NCBI RefSeq assembly: GCF_900109935.1
Contig: NZ_FOBV01000002.1
Span: 186,001 to 250,000, forward strand
Length of the DNA: 64,000 bases
Origin: Chryseobacterium taichungense
GTDB lineage: Bacteria; Bacteroidota; Bacteroidia; Flavobacteriales; Weeksellaceae
Reading direction: 5' to 3'
In this document: in pieces, positions 45,288-54,441 of the stretch
Position numbering within the stretch: position 1 is the first letter of the stretch
Layout of the letters: each line of letters begins with the position of its first letter
Position numbers and translations under genes: made by a program
The notes under the pieces: generated by a model
What the model was told of the DNA's origin: nothing
Databases searched by the model: none
What the model saw: the letters and a program-made list of their open reading frames with translations, nothing else

Positions 45288-46235
45288 TTAATTATTATCC
45301 CGATCATCACGTTTTAGTTCTCTTTCAATTTCATCAACTTCGGCTAAAGGGAGATCATAACTTTCGTTTATATAGTTAAGAATATTTTCGTTGGTCTTAG
45401 CATTAATTTTTCTTATAAAGAGCTGGTTTTTAACTTTTAATGATCTGATTAGATGATTGTTGTACAGGTTCTTATTAAAAAATGTTTTTTCAATAAATGC
45501 TCTTTTATCATCGTTTACAATGATATCTTTAAAGATCGTATTCATCAGAACAGTCTGAAAGAATGACTCGGCGGGTAGAAGAGTATGCAGATAATAATCT
45601 TCAAAATCGATAACCCTTTTGTTATTGATCAGGAACATGCATGTTTCTCGGGTGAAAATAAACCATTTGCCACCGATATAAGGCGTTACACCTTCCATGA
45701 ATTCTCTTTTGTAGATTAATGACGAGATTTTATGGGTCAGTTCCGTAAAATGATTCTGTATTCTCTGGAGCGTATCAGGCCTGTAAAATTTTTGATCATA
45801 ATAAAAAAGGTAATTTTTACCGTTATTGATAGTAAGGAACTGGCGGATAATATGTTGTGATTTTAGAGGGTAATCTTCGCCACTTAGATTGATAAAATAA
45901 TCCCAGTCTTTGCTTACATTCAACAGATATTCCATAGCGTTAAGCTCTGCCTGGATCATACTAAATCCTCCCGAGACAATATTCATGCTCTCTAAAATAT
46001 ATGCATTGGGAAATTGTGTAAGATATAGCTGGATTTCTTCGGTTACTTCCGCTTTTGCTTTCCGATCTATATGAATAAGATAAAACTGATCGCGCGCGTA
46101 GATTTTGCTGAACATTGCTTTAAAGATCTCCGGCTTATGATGTACCATTATAAAGTAAGCAATTCGTATAGATGGAGATTGAAGGGTGTCTGATGTTTGT
46201 GATTGTGGCTTTGGCGTAGCAGCAAGAGCTTGCAT
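45288..46235 (-). CDS. GT14-type glycosyltransferase (core-2/I-branching family)
   Basis: 315 residues. The family is recognisable from IAYFIMVHHKPEIFKAMF, FYLIHIDRKA, VSGGFSMIQAELNAMEYLL and the acceptor-site YFINLSGEDYPLKS. Members add sugars such as N-acetylglucosamine, xylose or fucose; bacterial ones decorate surface glycans. The first 25 residues (MQALAATPKPQSQTSDTLQS) are unlike the family and low in complexity, so the true start could be internal, although the only other early ATG (near IMVHHK) would be too late. A single gene. Confidence 0.85.
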   Translation of the reverse strand: MQALAATPKPQSQTSDTLQSPSIRIAYFIMVHHKPEIFKAMFSKIYARDQFYLIHIDRKAKAEVTEEIQLYLTQFPNAYILESMNIVSGGFSMIQAELNAMEYLLNVSKDWDYFINLSGEDYPLKSQHIIRQFLTINNGKNYLFYYDQKFYRPDTLQRIQNHFTELTHKISSLIYKREFMEGVTPYIGGKWFIFTRETCMFLINNKRVIDFEDYYLHTLLPAESFFQTVLMNTIFKDIIVNDDKRAFIEKTFFNKNLYNNHLIRSLKVKNQLFIRKINAKTNENILNYINESYDLPLAEVDEIERELKRDDRDNN

Positions 46236-46540
46236 AAGATTGGAGTTTTAAAATCATCCGCACTTTGCAAATAATTTGGTTAATCTGCGTAATGTACGAA
46301 TATTATTTTGATAATCAGTTATTTATATTGTGGTATTACTAAATTGTTTTAACGTAGCTTTGCATTGCATTTATAAAACAGGTTCCTGCTTTGCTATTCT
46401 GCAATAATTAAAATCATATTTTTATCATTCAGTTTGCTTTTTCAGCTGCCCGATTGTCAACTTATCTTATTAAAATAAAAGCTTCAACTTATAAGCTATC
46501 CAAATTTTAAAAGAAAAGTTTTGTGAGTTAAACATAGGGA
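46236..46540. other. Gene-free spacer between the glycosyltransferase and the DEAD-box-like gene
   Basis: About 300 AT-rich bases from which the two flanking genes diverge, so both promoters lie here. I see no reading frame, repeat or convincing promoter box. Confidence 0.4.
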
Positions 46541-46621
46541 ATGAATACAATTCCTATGAGTACAATTAATTCTTTTGAAAATGTATTTTCCGTAAAGTGT
46601 CGGGAACTGCAAAAAATATGA
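46541..46621 (+). CDS. Possible 26-codon upstream frame overlapping the DEAD-box-like start (ATGA)
   Basis: A short frame MNTIPMSTINSFENVFSVKC... begins at ATG 46541 and ends with TGA at 46619-46621. The stop overlaps the ATG of the next gene (ATGA), the layout for translational coupling. It may be a regulatory leader peptide or chance; it has no recognisable similarity. Confidence 0.3.
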   Translation: MNTIPMSTINSFENVFSVKCRELQKI

Positions 46622-47733
46622 TAAGTTTCAAAAATTTAAAATTAATCAATCCGATTATCCGTGCCATTACGGAAGCCGGGTATTCTAAGCCAACCGAAAT
46701 ACAGAATTTTGTAATACCAACTATTTTAGAAGGTAAAGATCTCCTGGCATCTGCCCCGAAAGGAAGCGGAAAAAAATCGGCCTTCACGGTACCCATACTT
46801 CAGCTATTGAAAAGAAATCCAAGCGAGCATACAAACATCCGGGTTCTGGTACTTGCTTCTACAGACCGTTCGGCCATAGAAATCGAAGAAAAAATCAATC
46901 AGTCGAGCAAGTATCTGACTTTGCTGCATCTTCGTATTAACGACCAGGAATCAACAGAAAGTCAGCTTGCGGCCTTTAGAAAGAGGGTAGATGTGCTGGT
47001 AGCAACTCCCGAAAGATTACTGGAGATCATTCATAAAAGACCAATTAATTTTTCTAAACTGGAAATTCTGGTTCTGTATGATGCAGATAAAATGCTTGAA
47101 AAAGTACTTATAAGCCGGGTAAAAGATGTTCAGAAACTAATTCCTAAAAATATACAGACCTTGGTTTTCTGCACAGAGCCTTCAGCTTATGTGAGGAAAT
47201 ATGTATCGGTTTTCCTCAGAAATCCTGTTGAGATTGCCATACACGAAAGATCGGTAGAGATGGATAATATTTCGCAGTGTGTATATTTTGTTGAGAAAAG
47301 AGATAAATCCGGATTGCTAATCGATTTACTGAAAAGCAATAAGATGAAATGCTCCATGGTTTTTACCCATAGCAAATATATTGCTGATGAACTGGTGCAA
47401 GATCTCGAAAAAGCAGGAATCAGCAAAGGATCGATACATGGAAACAGAACTCAGACTGCTAAAAACGGCGTATTGGATGATTTCAGGAATGGAAAAATCC
47501 AGATTTTGATCACCACGGATATAGCCGCAAAAGGCGTTGATTTGGATCAGCTGTTACATATCGTGAATTATGATCTTCCCGATATTCCTCAGACTTATGT
47601 TCAGAGAATTGAAAGAATAAGAAAATTCGGAAATGGAGGGTCATTAATTTCATTCTGTACGGCAGACGAGCATATCGATCTGAAGAATATTCAGAGTCTG
47701 ATTGGTTTTACAATGCCCGTCGGAACAATATAA
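46618..47733 (+). CDS. DEAD-box RNA helicase-like protein with altered catalytic motifs
   Basis: 371 residues from ATG 46618 (a GTG at 46597 would add seven). The two RecA-like domains of the DEAD-box family are complete, but key motifs deviate: Walker A ends G51-K52-K53 instead of GKT; motif II is D155-A-D-K instead of DEAD; motif III reads CTE (185-187) instead of SAT; motif VI reads QRIERIRKFG instead of HRIGRTGR. The Q-motif (KPTEIQNF), TPER, and ITTDIAAKGVDL are normal. So it likely binds RNA but has reduced or no ATP hydrolysis; this is inference. A cold-shock protein follows 52 bases later, in keeping with an RNA-chaperone unit. Confidence 0.85.
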   Translation: MISFKNLKLINPIIRAITEAGYSKPTEIQNFVIPTILEGKDLLASAPKGSGKKSAFTVPILQLLKRNPSEHTNIRVLVLASTDRSAIEIEEKINQSSKYLTLLHLRINDQESTESQLAAFRKRVDVLVATPERLLEIIHKRPINFSKLEILVLYDADKMLEKVLISRVKDVQKLIPKNIQTLVFCTEPSAYVRKYVSVFLRNPVEIAIHERSVEMDNISQCVYFVEKRDKSGLLIDLLKSNKMKCSMVFTHSKYIADELVQDLEKAGISKGSIHGNRTQTAKNGVLDDFRNGKIQILITTDIAAKGVDLDQLLHIVNYDLPDIPQTYVQRIERIRKFGNGGSLISFCTADEHIDLKNIQSLIGFTMPVGTI

Positions 47734-47785
47734 AATAAAGCTGTAAAATTTACAGATTATCCTATACAATTTAACAATAATTACA

Positions 47786-47980
47786 ATGCAACAAGGCACA
47801 GTAAAGTTTTTCAACGAAGCAAAAGGCTTCGGATTTATTTCTCCTGCAGATGGGAGTAAAGATATTTTTGTACATTCTTCAGGATTGACGATGAGGTCTC
47901 TTCGTGAAAATGACAAAGTAAATTTCGATATCCAACAGGGAGACAGAGGTTTGAATGCTGTCAATGTAAGGCTGGTATAA
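47786..47980 (+). CDS. Cold-shock protein (CspA family)
   Basis: 64 residues, one OB-fold cold-shock domain. RNP1 is KGFGFISP and RNP2 is DIFVHSS. It binds single-stranded RNA or DNA and melts RNA structure, at low temperature or constitutively. It follows the helicase-like gene by 52 bases in the same direction; a joint RNA-remodelling role is likely. Start codon at 47786 is fixed by the domain start (QQGTVKFFNEAKG). Confidence 0.95.
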   Translation: MQQGTVKFFNEAKGFGFISPADGSKDIFVHSSGLTMRSLRENDKVNFDIQQGDRGLNAVNVRLV

Positions 47981-48126
47981 CTACCGGAAAGACCATTGAT
48001 TTTACATATGGCAAAACTTTTTATTATTAACACCACTATTGTCTCACTAAATATTATACTTGACTGTTTTAATATATTGTTTGAATGAATATTGATGCAA
48101 ACTACATCGTTTTCCATGTTCATCAG

Positions 48127-48149
48127 CCTCTTGCTTAAGTGAGAGGTTT
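48127..48149 (+). terminator. Weak hairpin downstream of the cold-shock gene
   Basis: CCTCTTGC (48127-48134) pairs with GTGAGAGG (48139-48146), with two G-U pairs and a TTAA loop, and is followed by TTTAAT. The T-run is short, so it may be a terminator or leader hairpin of the MaoC-like gene. Confidence 0.35.
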
Positions 48150-48203
48150 AATAATTTAAACACTTTAAATTTATTATTAAAGTTTAATTAAATACTTACT
48201 AAA

Positions 48204-48662
48204 ATGATCATTATCAATAATTTTAATGAATACAAATTGCTGGAAGGCTCTATGGTTGGTACCTCTTTGTGGCACACCATAGATCAGGATCAGATCAACC
48301 GTTTTGCAGATGCAACGCTGGACCACCAGTGGATCCATACTGATGAAAAAAGAGCTGCGGAGGAAAGCCCTTATCGATCTACAATAGCTCACGGATATTT
48401 AACGCTTTCCCTGATTCCCTATCTCTGGAAACAGATTGCAGAAGTCAGAAATATAACCATGGAAATCAATTACGGAATAGAAAATTTCAGATTTGGGCAG
48501 CCCGTAAAAGTTAATGATCAGGTATGTCTGCAGGCAACTATAAGATCTGTTAATGACCTTAAAGGAACAGTGAAAGTAGTGGTCGGAGCCAGGCTTCTTA
48601 TTAAAGATCAGTCAAAACCCGCATACACAGGAGACGTATTATTTCTTTATCATTTTGCATGA
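48204..48662 (+). CDS. MaoC-like hot-dog hydratase
   Basis: 152 residues of the MaoC/R-specific enoyl-CoA hydratase family. The hydratase 2 motif is present: FADATLDHQWIHTDEKRA (Asp and His of the active site) and YRSTIAHGYLTLSLIP. It probably hydrates enoyl-CoA or a similar thioester in the cytoplasm. It stands alone between the cold-shock gene and the antiporter, so no pathway is suggested. Confidence 0.9.
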   Translation: MIIINNFNEYKLLEGSMVGTSLWHTIDQDQINRFADATLDHQWIHTDEKRAAEESPYRSTIAHGYLTLSLIPYLWKQIAEVRNITMEINYGIENFRFGQPVKVNDQVCLQATIRSVNDLKGTVKVVVGARLLIKDQSKPAYTGDVLFLYHFA

Positions 48663-48718
48663 GATAATATCCTTTATTGCATGACTCAGAAAGAAATCAA
48701 ATCAAATGATTACAATTA

Positions 48719-49816
48719 ATGATTAAAAAAAAATATTTAATGATGTGGACTATAGTAGTCCCAATTTTTGCATGGATTTTTTATTTTGCAAATGCTGTGT
48801 TCTCTTCGGGTTATTATTCCGTAATTCTTGCCGTCTTACTTTTAGGAAGTGTTCTTACTGCTGTATATCACTCAGAAGTTATTGCCCAAAGATTGGGGGA
48901 GCCTTTCGGGACACTGCTCCTTGCATTTGCGATTACCGTTATAGAAGTAGGATTAATCATCAGTATTATGATGGGGGCAAAAGGTCTTGAAACGGTTACT
49001 TTGGCAAGAGATACTGTCTTTGCAGCTGTAATGATTATTCTTACCGGTATTATCGGGAGTTGTATTGTTACAGGATCGATCAGATACAGAGAGCAGACTT
49101 TTACATTACAGGGTGTAAGTACAGCTTTAATAACACTTACAGCCGTAGTGGCTTTTGTACTTATCCTGCCCAATTATACCATTAGTCACTCTGGTGGCGA
49201 ATACACTTCTTTTCAGCTTATTTTTATTGCGTTGATCTCACTGGCACTTTATCTTGGATTTACAATGGTGCAAACGATAAGACACCGGAGCTTCTTTATA
49301 TCTCCGCAAAACAAACTTCTGGCTGGACAGAAGGATCAGAAAGATATTGATGAACCTTCATGGAAACAGGTATATATTAGCTGTTTTATGCTCATATTAT
49401 GCTTAGGGATTGTAGTTTTGATGGCAAAACTGCTTTCAAAAGATGTTGAGCATATCGTTATTTCGCTTGGCGCACCAAAATCTATAGTAGGTGTCATTAT
49501 TGCAGGTATAGTTCTTTTACCTGAAGGGCTGGCAGCTCTTAGGGCCGCAAAAAACGATCAGATTCAGACTTCTCTGAATCTCGCTTTTGGTTCTGCGTTG
49601 GCGAGTATTGGATTAAGTATTCCCGCAATTGCCATTATATCAGTTATTTCAGGGATACGAATGACATTAGGCATTGATATAAAATCGACATTACTTCTTG
49701 GACTTTCCTTATTCATCATCACCGTATCACTGGCAACCGGTAAAACCAATATTATGCAGGGTGTCGTTCTAGTCGGTATTTTTTTAATTTATCTTTTTAT
49801 TACCGTATTTCCCTGA
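48719..49816 (+). CDS. ChaA-like Ca2+(Na+)/H+ antiporter
   Basis: 365 residues with about 11 hydrophobic segments. The CaCA family motif GEPFGTLLLAFAITVIEVGLI (about 60-80) and its repeat in the second half (LPEGLAALRAAKNDQIQTSLNLAFGSALASIGLSIPA) carry the ion-binding glutamates. E. coli ChaA exchanges sodium, calcium or potassium for protons at alkaline pH; the length matches. Located in the inner membrane. The loop between halves (about 195-220) is charged and cytoplasmic. Confidence 0.9.
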   Translation: MIKKKYLMMWTIVVPIFAWIFYFANAVFSSGYYSVILAVLLLGSVLTAVYHSEVIAQRLGEPFGTLLLAFAITVIEVGLIISIMMGAKGLETVTLARDTVFAAVMIILTGIIGSCIVTGSIRYREQTFTLQGVSTALITLTAVVAFVLILPNYTISHSGGEYTSFQLIFIALISLALYLGFTMVQTIRHRSFFISPQNKLLAGQKDQKDIDEPSWKQVYISCFMLILCLGIVVLMAKLLSKDVEHIVISLGAPKSIVGVIIAGIVLLPEGLAALRAAKNDQIQTSLNLAFGSALASIGLSIPAIAIISVISGIRMTLGIDIKSTLLLGLSLFIITVSLATGKTNIMQGVVLVGIFLIYLFITVFP

Positions 49817-49908
49817 CTAAATCTGGCTAAAGATCAGATAATGAAATAGATATAAGGACTTCTCAGCATATTAAATAATCCTCATATGTAAAGGTTTTGG
49901 ACCTTCAA

Positions 49909-50757
49909 TCAATGCAGATATGAAAAGCCGACAAAGTAATGTTTTTCTGCATTATGCTGAAGTCCATAATTGAGTCCGGCATCAACTTTAAAGTTTTTAA
50001 CCACTTCCATTTGAATTGCTGCATTAATATAATTTGAAAACTGATGAGCTTTAAAATCATACGTATAATAGGTTTCAGCGATACCATCAATACTTTTTGT
50101 CAAAGGATGACTGATCGTAAGAGTCTGTAGAAATTCGGTATGCATTTCCGGTTGATCCTGATCTTTTAATTTATCAACTTCTACCTGAAATCCTAAATTC
50201 CAGTCACCAGCAAATTTATAAAGCATCGGTACAATCAGACCGTATTCCAGGCGACTTTCATGATCATATTGTGAAGTCGGAAATTTAATATAAGGCAAAA
50301 CCGCCATTACAAAATTTCCCTTATCGTTTCCGATGAGATTTTGTTTTATCCTAAAATTGATATCTCCAAAACCATCGGTATGCGAAATATTTCCGGAACT
50401 CTTTTCAGTCTCTTTCTGGACGCCATAAGTCTGAAATCCGATCTGCATAGCGGTTGATCCAGTAATTCCAATTTTGATATTCCCCTGATTGATCAGCAGT
50501 GTACGGGTTTGTGTTAATTCCGAATTTTCTTTCCTCAGCCTGAGCAGATCCGTTTCGTACTGAATATGACCGGCATCAACAGTATAAGGCGATTCAGTGA
50601 CATCAGGACGGTCTGTCTCCATTTCCCGCATCATCGATTTAGGAACAGGATTAAATAGAGAATATTTTTTTGGCAATTCCTGTTGGGCATTGAACAGATT
50701 TGAAATAAAGAATACAGGAGCAATGAATTTCAGCATGCTATAATAATGATGTGTCAT
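49909..50757 (-). CDS. Outer-membrane beta-barrel protein (phenol-degradation MetA-like family)
   Basis: 282 residues with an N-terminal hydrophobic signal (MLKFIAPVFFISNLFNAQQ). The mature part begins ETDRPDVTESPYTVDAGHIQYETDLL, the start of the putative MetA-pathway transporter family, and continues in amphipathic beta strands (IKFPTSQYDHESRLEYGLIVPMLYKF) to an aromatic C-terminus (YFVGFSYLH), as outer-membrane proteins have. Substrate unknown. Divergent from the gene at 50900 with a palindromic site between them. Confidence 0.75.
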   Translation of the reverse strand: MTHHYYSMLKFIAPVFFISNLFNAQQELPKKYSLFNPVPKSMMREMETDRPDVTESPYTVDAGHIQYETDLLRLRKENSELTQTRTLLINQGNIKIGITGSTAMQIGFQTYGVQKETEKSSGNISHTDGFGDINFRIKQNLIGNDKGNFVMAVLPYIKFPTSQYDHESRLEYGLIVPMLYKFAGDWNLGFQVEVDKLKDQDQPEMHTEFLQTLTISHPLTKSIDGIAETYYTYDFKAHQFSNYINAAIQMEVVKNFKVDAGLNYGLQHNAEKHYFVGFSYLH

Positions 50758-50773
50758 CGATTTTTTTCGAAAC

Positions 50774-50790
50774 AGTACAAAATGTGTACT
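50774..50790. promoter_or_regulatory. Palindromic operator-like site AGTACA-N5-TGTACT
   Basis: AGTACA (50774-50779) and TGTACT (50785-50790) form a perfect inverted repeat with a five-base spacer. It lies 16 bases before the minus-strand barrel gene and about 110 bases before the DUF1826-like gene, where a dimeric repressor could control both. Confidence 0.45.
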
Positions 50791-50899
50791 AATATTTTAA
50801 AAAAAATAAAATGTGGTATTGAAAGTGCTTCAATCGAATCTCAATAAAGTTATGGTAAATGTTTATTTTTGTATGCAGTTGAAACAACGTTTATTTATT

Positions 50900-51595
50900 A
50901 TGAATTACATTTCGTCGGAAAGTCATTATGGGATCGTCTCTTCTTTTTCAGATCTTGTTTCTGTAGGTTTTCAGGGGAATGTGAATGCTGTTTGTTGGCA
51001 GAGAGAACTTGACGTTGATTTTCATGAAATTGTAGGTAAGCTTATCTTAAAAGAAAATATCACAGAGATTTTTATTGATGATCTTATGAAACTTGATTTA
51101 TCTGAAAGGGGAAATTCGGCAAGAGAAATCATAATCCGTGATATGCAGATGTTGTCAGAGTTTGGAGCAGCACCTTCACTTAATCTTTTAAAAAGCTACG
51201 ACAGGGACGAAGAATTCGATTTTATTTCAACTGATGTTTATTCATATCACGTCGACCGTTCACCTGTAGCTACAGATACTTTTCTATGTACCTATTTTGG
51301 TGCAGCCAGTGATTTTTTACCAAATGACCAATGTGTACAGAAGATTATGATCCCTGAAATCCGGGAAAAACTTCGGACATTATGCGATGGTGATGATGAA
51401 GAATTTGAAACTTTCCTGAAAGGCAATTATTTTGATCTGCACTATCTGCCTAAGCCTGGTGCCACACCTGTTAATCTAGGAAATGGTCATCTTTGGAGAC
51501 TGGCGGTTGATCATCCCGATCAAAAAGTTTTACCTTGTATTCACCGGGCGCCACAGGAGAAAGAAGGAGAGTACAGGCTTCTGTTAATTTGTTAA
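50900..51595 (+). CDS. DUF1826-like protein
   Basis: 231 residues from ATG 50900; a GTG at 50813 would add 29 residues that do not look like the family. The C-terminal half (STDVYSYHVDRSPVATDTFLCTYFGAASDFLP, LHYLPKPGATPVNLGNGHLWRLAVDHPDQKVLPCIHRAP, LLLIC) matches my memory of DUF1826 proteins, in which His, Asp and Cys residues recur; such genes often lie with metal-homeostasis genes. The His, Asp and Cys pattern could be a metal site. Function unknown; the family call is moderate. Confidence 0.55.
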   Translation: MNYISSESHYGIVSSFSDLVSVGFQGNVNAVCWQRELDVDFHEIVGKLILKENITEIFIDDLMKLDLSERGNSAREIIIRDMQMLSEFGAAPSLNLLKSYDRDEEFDFISTDVYSYHVDRSPVATDTFLCTYFGAASDFLPNDQCVQKIMIPEIREKLRTLCDGDDEEFETFLKGNYFDLHYLPKPGATPVNLGNGHLWRLAVDHPDQKVLPCIHRAPQEKEGEYRLLLIC

Positions 51596-51713
51596 ATTAT
51601 TTGAATCTGCGGTATTCACAACAATACTTTCATATATCCATCGTAGGAGGCTGAAAAATTCTCTGGCCATAATATATGATTTGTTGTTTAAATTAAATTA
51701 TTAAGTTTAGAAA

Positions 51714-52235
51714 TTAAAAAAGCATATTTAGGCATTTTCTTGTCTGTTCCATGCTTACGCCAAAAATAATATGGGAACCAAATTCCCATACCCACCATGA
51801 TGTCGGCATCTCAGAGACTTTTCCCTGCAGTTTCAGGGTAGGAACAATAGAACCATGTGTCAATGCCCATACCGTAATACCTGCTCCTATGCCTTCACCT
51901 ATTGTAAAACGTTTATTATTATTGGCCAGCATCACATAACTCACACCAATCAATATTCCCAATGTGTAGTGGATGGATTTCATAGATTTTAAGGTGTCAT
52001 GATAAGAAAGTTCTTTTCCGGTAATGGAAGTATACATCTCTTTGGCTAAAATTGCCGGCGGCATATTTTCCGGCTGGCGGGTTACATCTGCACCACGTAA
52101 TTTCAGTTCATCCGGTTTTGGTGGAAATTGTTTTTCTCCCAACTTTTGCAGGGGTGGCTCTACCAGTGATTTAATTAATGAAGCCAACAATCCTACAGCA
52201 ATTCCTTTTATAATCGTATTTGTGGTTGTATTCAT
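51714..52235 (-). CDS. YagU-like (DUF1440) membrane protein
   Basis: 173 residues with three or four hydrophobic segments (IIKGIAVGLLASLIKSLV at the N-terminus, YTLGILIGVSYVMLA, IGAGITVWALTHGSIVP). The segment PPKPDELKLRGADVTRQPENMPPAILAKEMYTSITGK is typical of DUF1440/YagU. In E. coli yagU lies close to yagTSR (paoABC). Here it is 6.5 kb from the second PaoABC-like operon, which supports the family call. An inner-membrane protein of unknown role, linked with acid resistance in E. coli. Confidence 0.7.
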   Translation of the reverse strand: MNTTTNTIIKGIAVGLLASLIKSLVEPPLQKLGEKQFPPKPDELKLRGADVTRQPENMPPAILAKEMYTSITGKELSYHDTLKSMKSIHYTLGILIGVSYVMLANNNKRFTIGEGIGAGITVWALTHGSIVPTLKLQGKVSEMPTSWWVWEFGSHIIFGVSMEQTRKCLNMLF

Positions 52236-52537
52236 CTGTAAAATTTAAATTAATTCATTTTATTATTACGTTGAAGCTTTATCAATAAAAGTGATATTTT
52301 AATGATCTCCTAAATGACAAAGGTTTTATTTTTTACCGCTCAATTTTTGTGCATTAACGATAATGATGAACTTCTTTCTCCTCGATAACGTTAGGTAGCA
52401 GTGCATTCAGATTTTCAACTGATTATATGATGTCACTACAAACAATAATCAAATGATCTCATATCAACAATTCATATATCATTAAATGAATGATTTTAAT
52501 GATAACAAACACTTTAAATCCTATTTAGATCTTACGA
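52236..52537. other. Gene-free spacer of about 300 bases
   Basis: AT-rich DNA between two minus-strand genes, presumably holding the promoter of the YagU-like gene and the terminator region of the FAD/NAD(P)-binding gene. I recognise no element. Confidence 0.4.
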
Positions 52538-54262
52538 TTACGAAACTACTTTATCAGCAATTACATCCGGTTTTAAAGATATAGCCACTCTTTTTCCGGC
52601 AGTATCGCAAAAATCCAGACCGGAATAATCGGGGTTTAGCCCTGCAATAAATGGAACAGACATGATAAAAAGATTTTCCGTGGCTTTTCCGTAATAATCG
52701 AGTGCCTGAAAGTAATCATTAATATTTAATCCGTCAACACGGAGATAATAATTTTCATCGTCCATTCTGAGAATTTTTCTGCTGTCTTCCTCAAACTGAA
52801 CCTGCCCGATATGACTATCTTTAAATTTTAAATAACCTGAACTGATGAAACCTTCTTCACGTAGGCTTCTGAAAGGAATATCATTGAAATTGACCGGCTG
52901 CTGGCCAATAGCGTCAATGTACATTTTGTAGTGATCAGATTTTTGATCACCTGTATGAGAGTCAGTGTAATGATACACAATGCCTTCATCACTTGGCTCT
53001 ACAGAGCTGTCATCGCTTACACTTACGAGGCTGATCAATCCCTTATTATACAGTGCAATGATTTCTTTGTATGAAGATTGGGGCAGGGAAGCAATAATCA
53101 CAGAAATTAATGGGAGTAATGTTTTCCGCATTCTGAGCATATCTTCAGCAGAAAAATGTTTGGCAGGATAATTTATAGCATAGCTGAATGCTGAAAGTGT
53201 TTCTTTCCAGGCAATCGTCTGATGTCTTTCTATTGATTTCTGGGCTTCATAATATTCAGCTTTAAAAAGTTCAAAACTATCGAGTTCTTCACGTATACTA
53301 AGCATTTTTTTTACAAAATCTTCAATACTTAGATCTTTGATTTCGTTATAAAATTTTTCATTTTTCTTACGTAGCGGCTGTTTAAAATTACGTTCAAATA
53401 CATAATCCAGATCTACAAAACCGCCGTTGTTTTTTTTATAGTCGTAAATTTCTTCCTGCGACATGATCCATCCCTCTGAAAAAGCACTTCCTTCCGAATG
53501 AAAACGTAATGCAGGCAGATAACCTCTTTTTGAAAATAAAGTAAGTGAAAAATTCCTGCTTTCTTCATTTAAAGTATAAACAGTTTCATCATCTTTTTCA
53601 CTGAATTTTCCATTAAGTCTTGCCAGTGTTTTGATAGCGTCAACTGCAGTGAGAGAAGTTCCGCGTATGGCAATCGGGTAATTTGTAGGACCGGAGAATT
53701 TGGAAGGGGGGTAAGGAGAATCATACCAGCCGTTTATAGATCCTTCATTTTTTTTAGGCCAGTGATGACCTGTACATATTATTGTTGCAGAACAGTCGTA
53801 AATTTCATTCTTGTCAGTAATTATTTCAAAAAAGTCACCTTTTTTGCGAATGTCCGTAACTGTTGTTTCTGTGTGTATTTTTACATGAACACCCATTTTG
53901 CCGGCACTTTTCAGAAGTAGTTTAAATTGTTCCTCAAGATAATCGCCTAATATAAGCCGTGGAATTACCTTATACTCATTGATATTGTGATAATCGGAAA
54001 AATCAGGATGATTAGGGTAGGGTTTTCTTTTGATAAAAGATGAAAAATTCTCTGGCAATTCAGGAAGCTCGTTAGCTGAAACATTAGCTACATGTTCAAC
54101 ATCAGCGCCTTCACGGCTGTAAGGCATTCCCGCTCCAAGTCTTGTCCCTTTTTCAAAGATATACAATGTATTAGGATATATATTTTCGGAGATTAAATGT
54201 TTTACAACAAATAATGCTGCAGGTCCGCCTCCAACAATTCCGATACTGTCGATTTTTTCCAT
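52538..54262 (-). CDS. FAD/NAD(P)-binding protein (NAD_binding_9 type)
   Basis: 574 residues. The N-terminal dinucleotide motif IGIVGGGPAALFVVKHLI (about 7-25) and GAGMPYSREGADVEHVANVSANELPEL are those of the FAD-NAD(P)-binding family (PF13454). A second motif lies near 170 (IICTGHHW). It resembles SidA/lysine-N-oxygenase-like or HI0933-like flavoproteins, but the substrate is unknown. A single long gene; no partner is next to it. Confidence 0.85.
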   Translation of the reverse strand: MEKIDSIGIVGGGPAALFVVKHLISENIYPNTLYIFEKGTRLGAGMPYSREGADVEHVANVSANELPELPENFSSFIKRKPYPNHPDFSDYHNINEYKVIPRLILGDYLEEQFKLLLKSAGKMGVHVKIHTETTVTDIRKKGDFFEIITDKNEIYDCSATIICTGHHWPKKNEGSINGWYDSPYPPSKFSGPTNYPIAIRGTSLTAVDAIKTLARLNGKFSEKDDETVYTLNEESRNFSLTLFSKRGYLPALRFHSEGSAFSEGWIMSQEEIYDYKKNNGGFVDLDYVFERNFKQPLRKKNEKFYNEIKDLSIEDFVKKMLSIREELDSFELFKAEYYEAQKSIERHQTIAWKETLSAFSYAINYPAKHFSAEDMLRMRKTLLPLISVIIASLPQSSYKEIIALYNKGLISLVSVSDDSSVEPSDEGIVYHYTDSHTGDQKSDHYKMYIDAIGQQPVNFNDIPFRSLREEGFISSGYLKFKDSHIGQVQFEEDSRKILRMDDENYYLRVDGLNINDYFQALDYYGKATENLFIMSVPFIAGLNPDYSGLDFCDTAGKRVAISLKPDVIADKVVS

Positions 54263-54441
54263 ATCTATACTTCTGTTTGCAGTGATTTCATTGCACCATC
54301 AGGCCGGTAATTATAAATGTTTTGAACCGGTTTATGATTGCAGTCATGATGTATCTTCAAAGCGTATGCCAGTACCTGGGTATACTGCTAAGTGTGGTAT
54401 CTATTGGCAATAAGAAATTAACTGATTTTTTGTGAAATACA

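Noticed and set aside
46597-46620. GTG start for the DEAD-box-like gene
   Set aside because: The ATG at 46618 starts exactly where the family begins (ISFKNLKLINPI) and overlaps the short upstream frame.
47650-48123. 157-codon frame antisense to the cold-shock gene
   Set aside because: It is a shadow of the helicase-like end, the cold-shock gene and the spacer, without family features.
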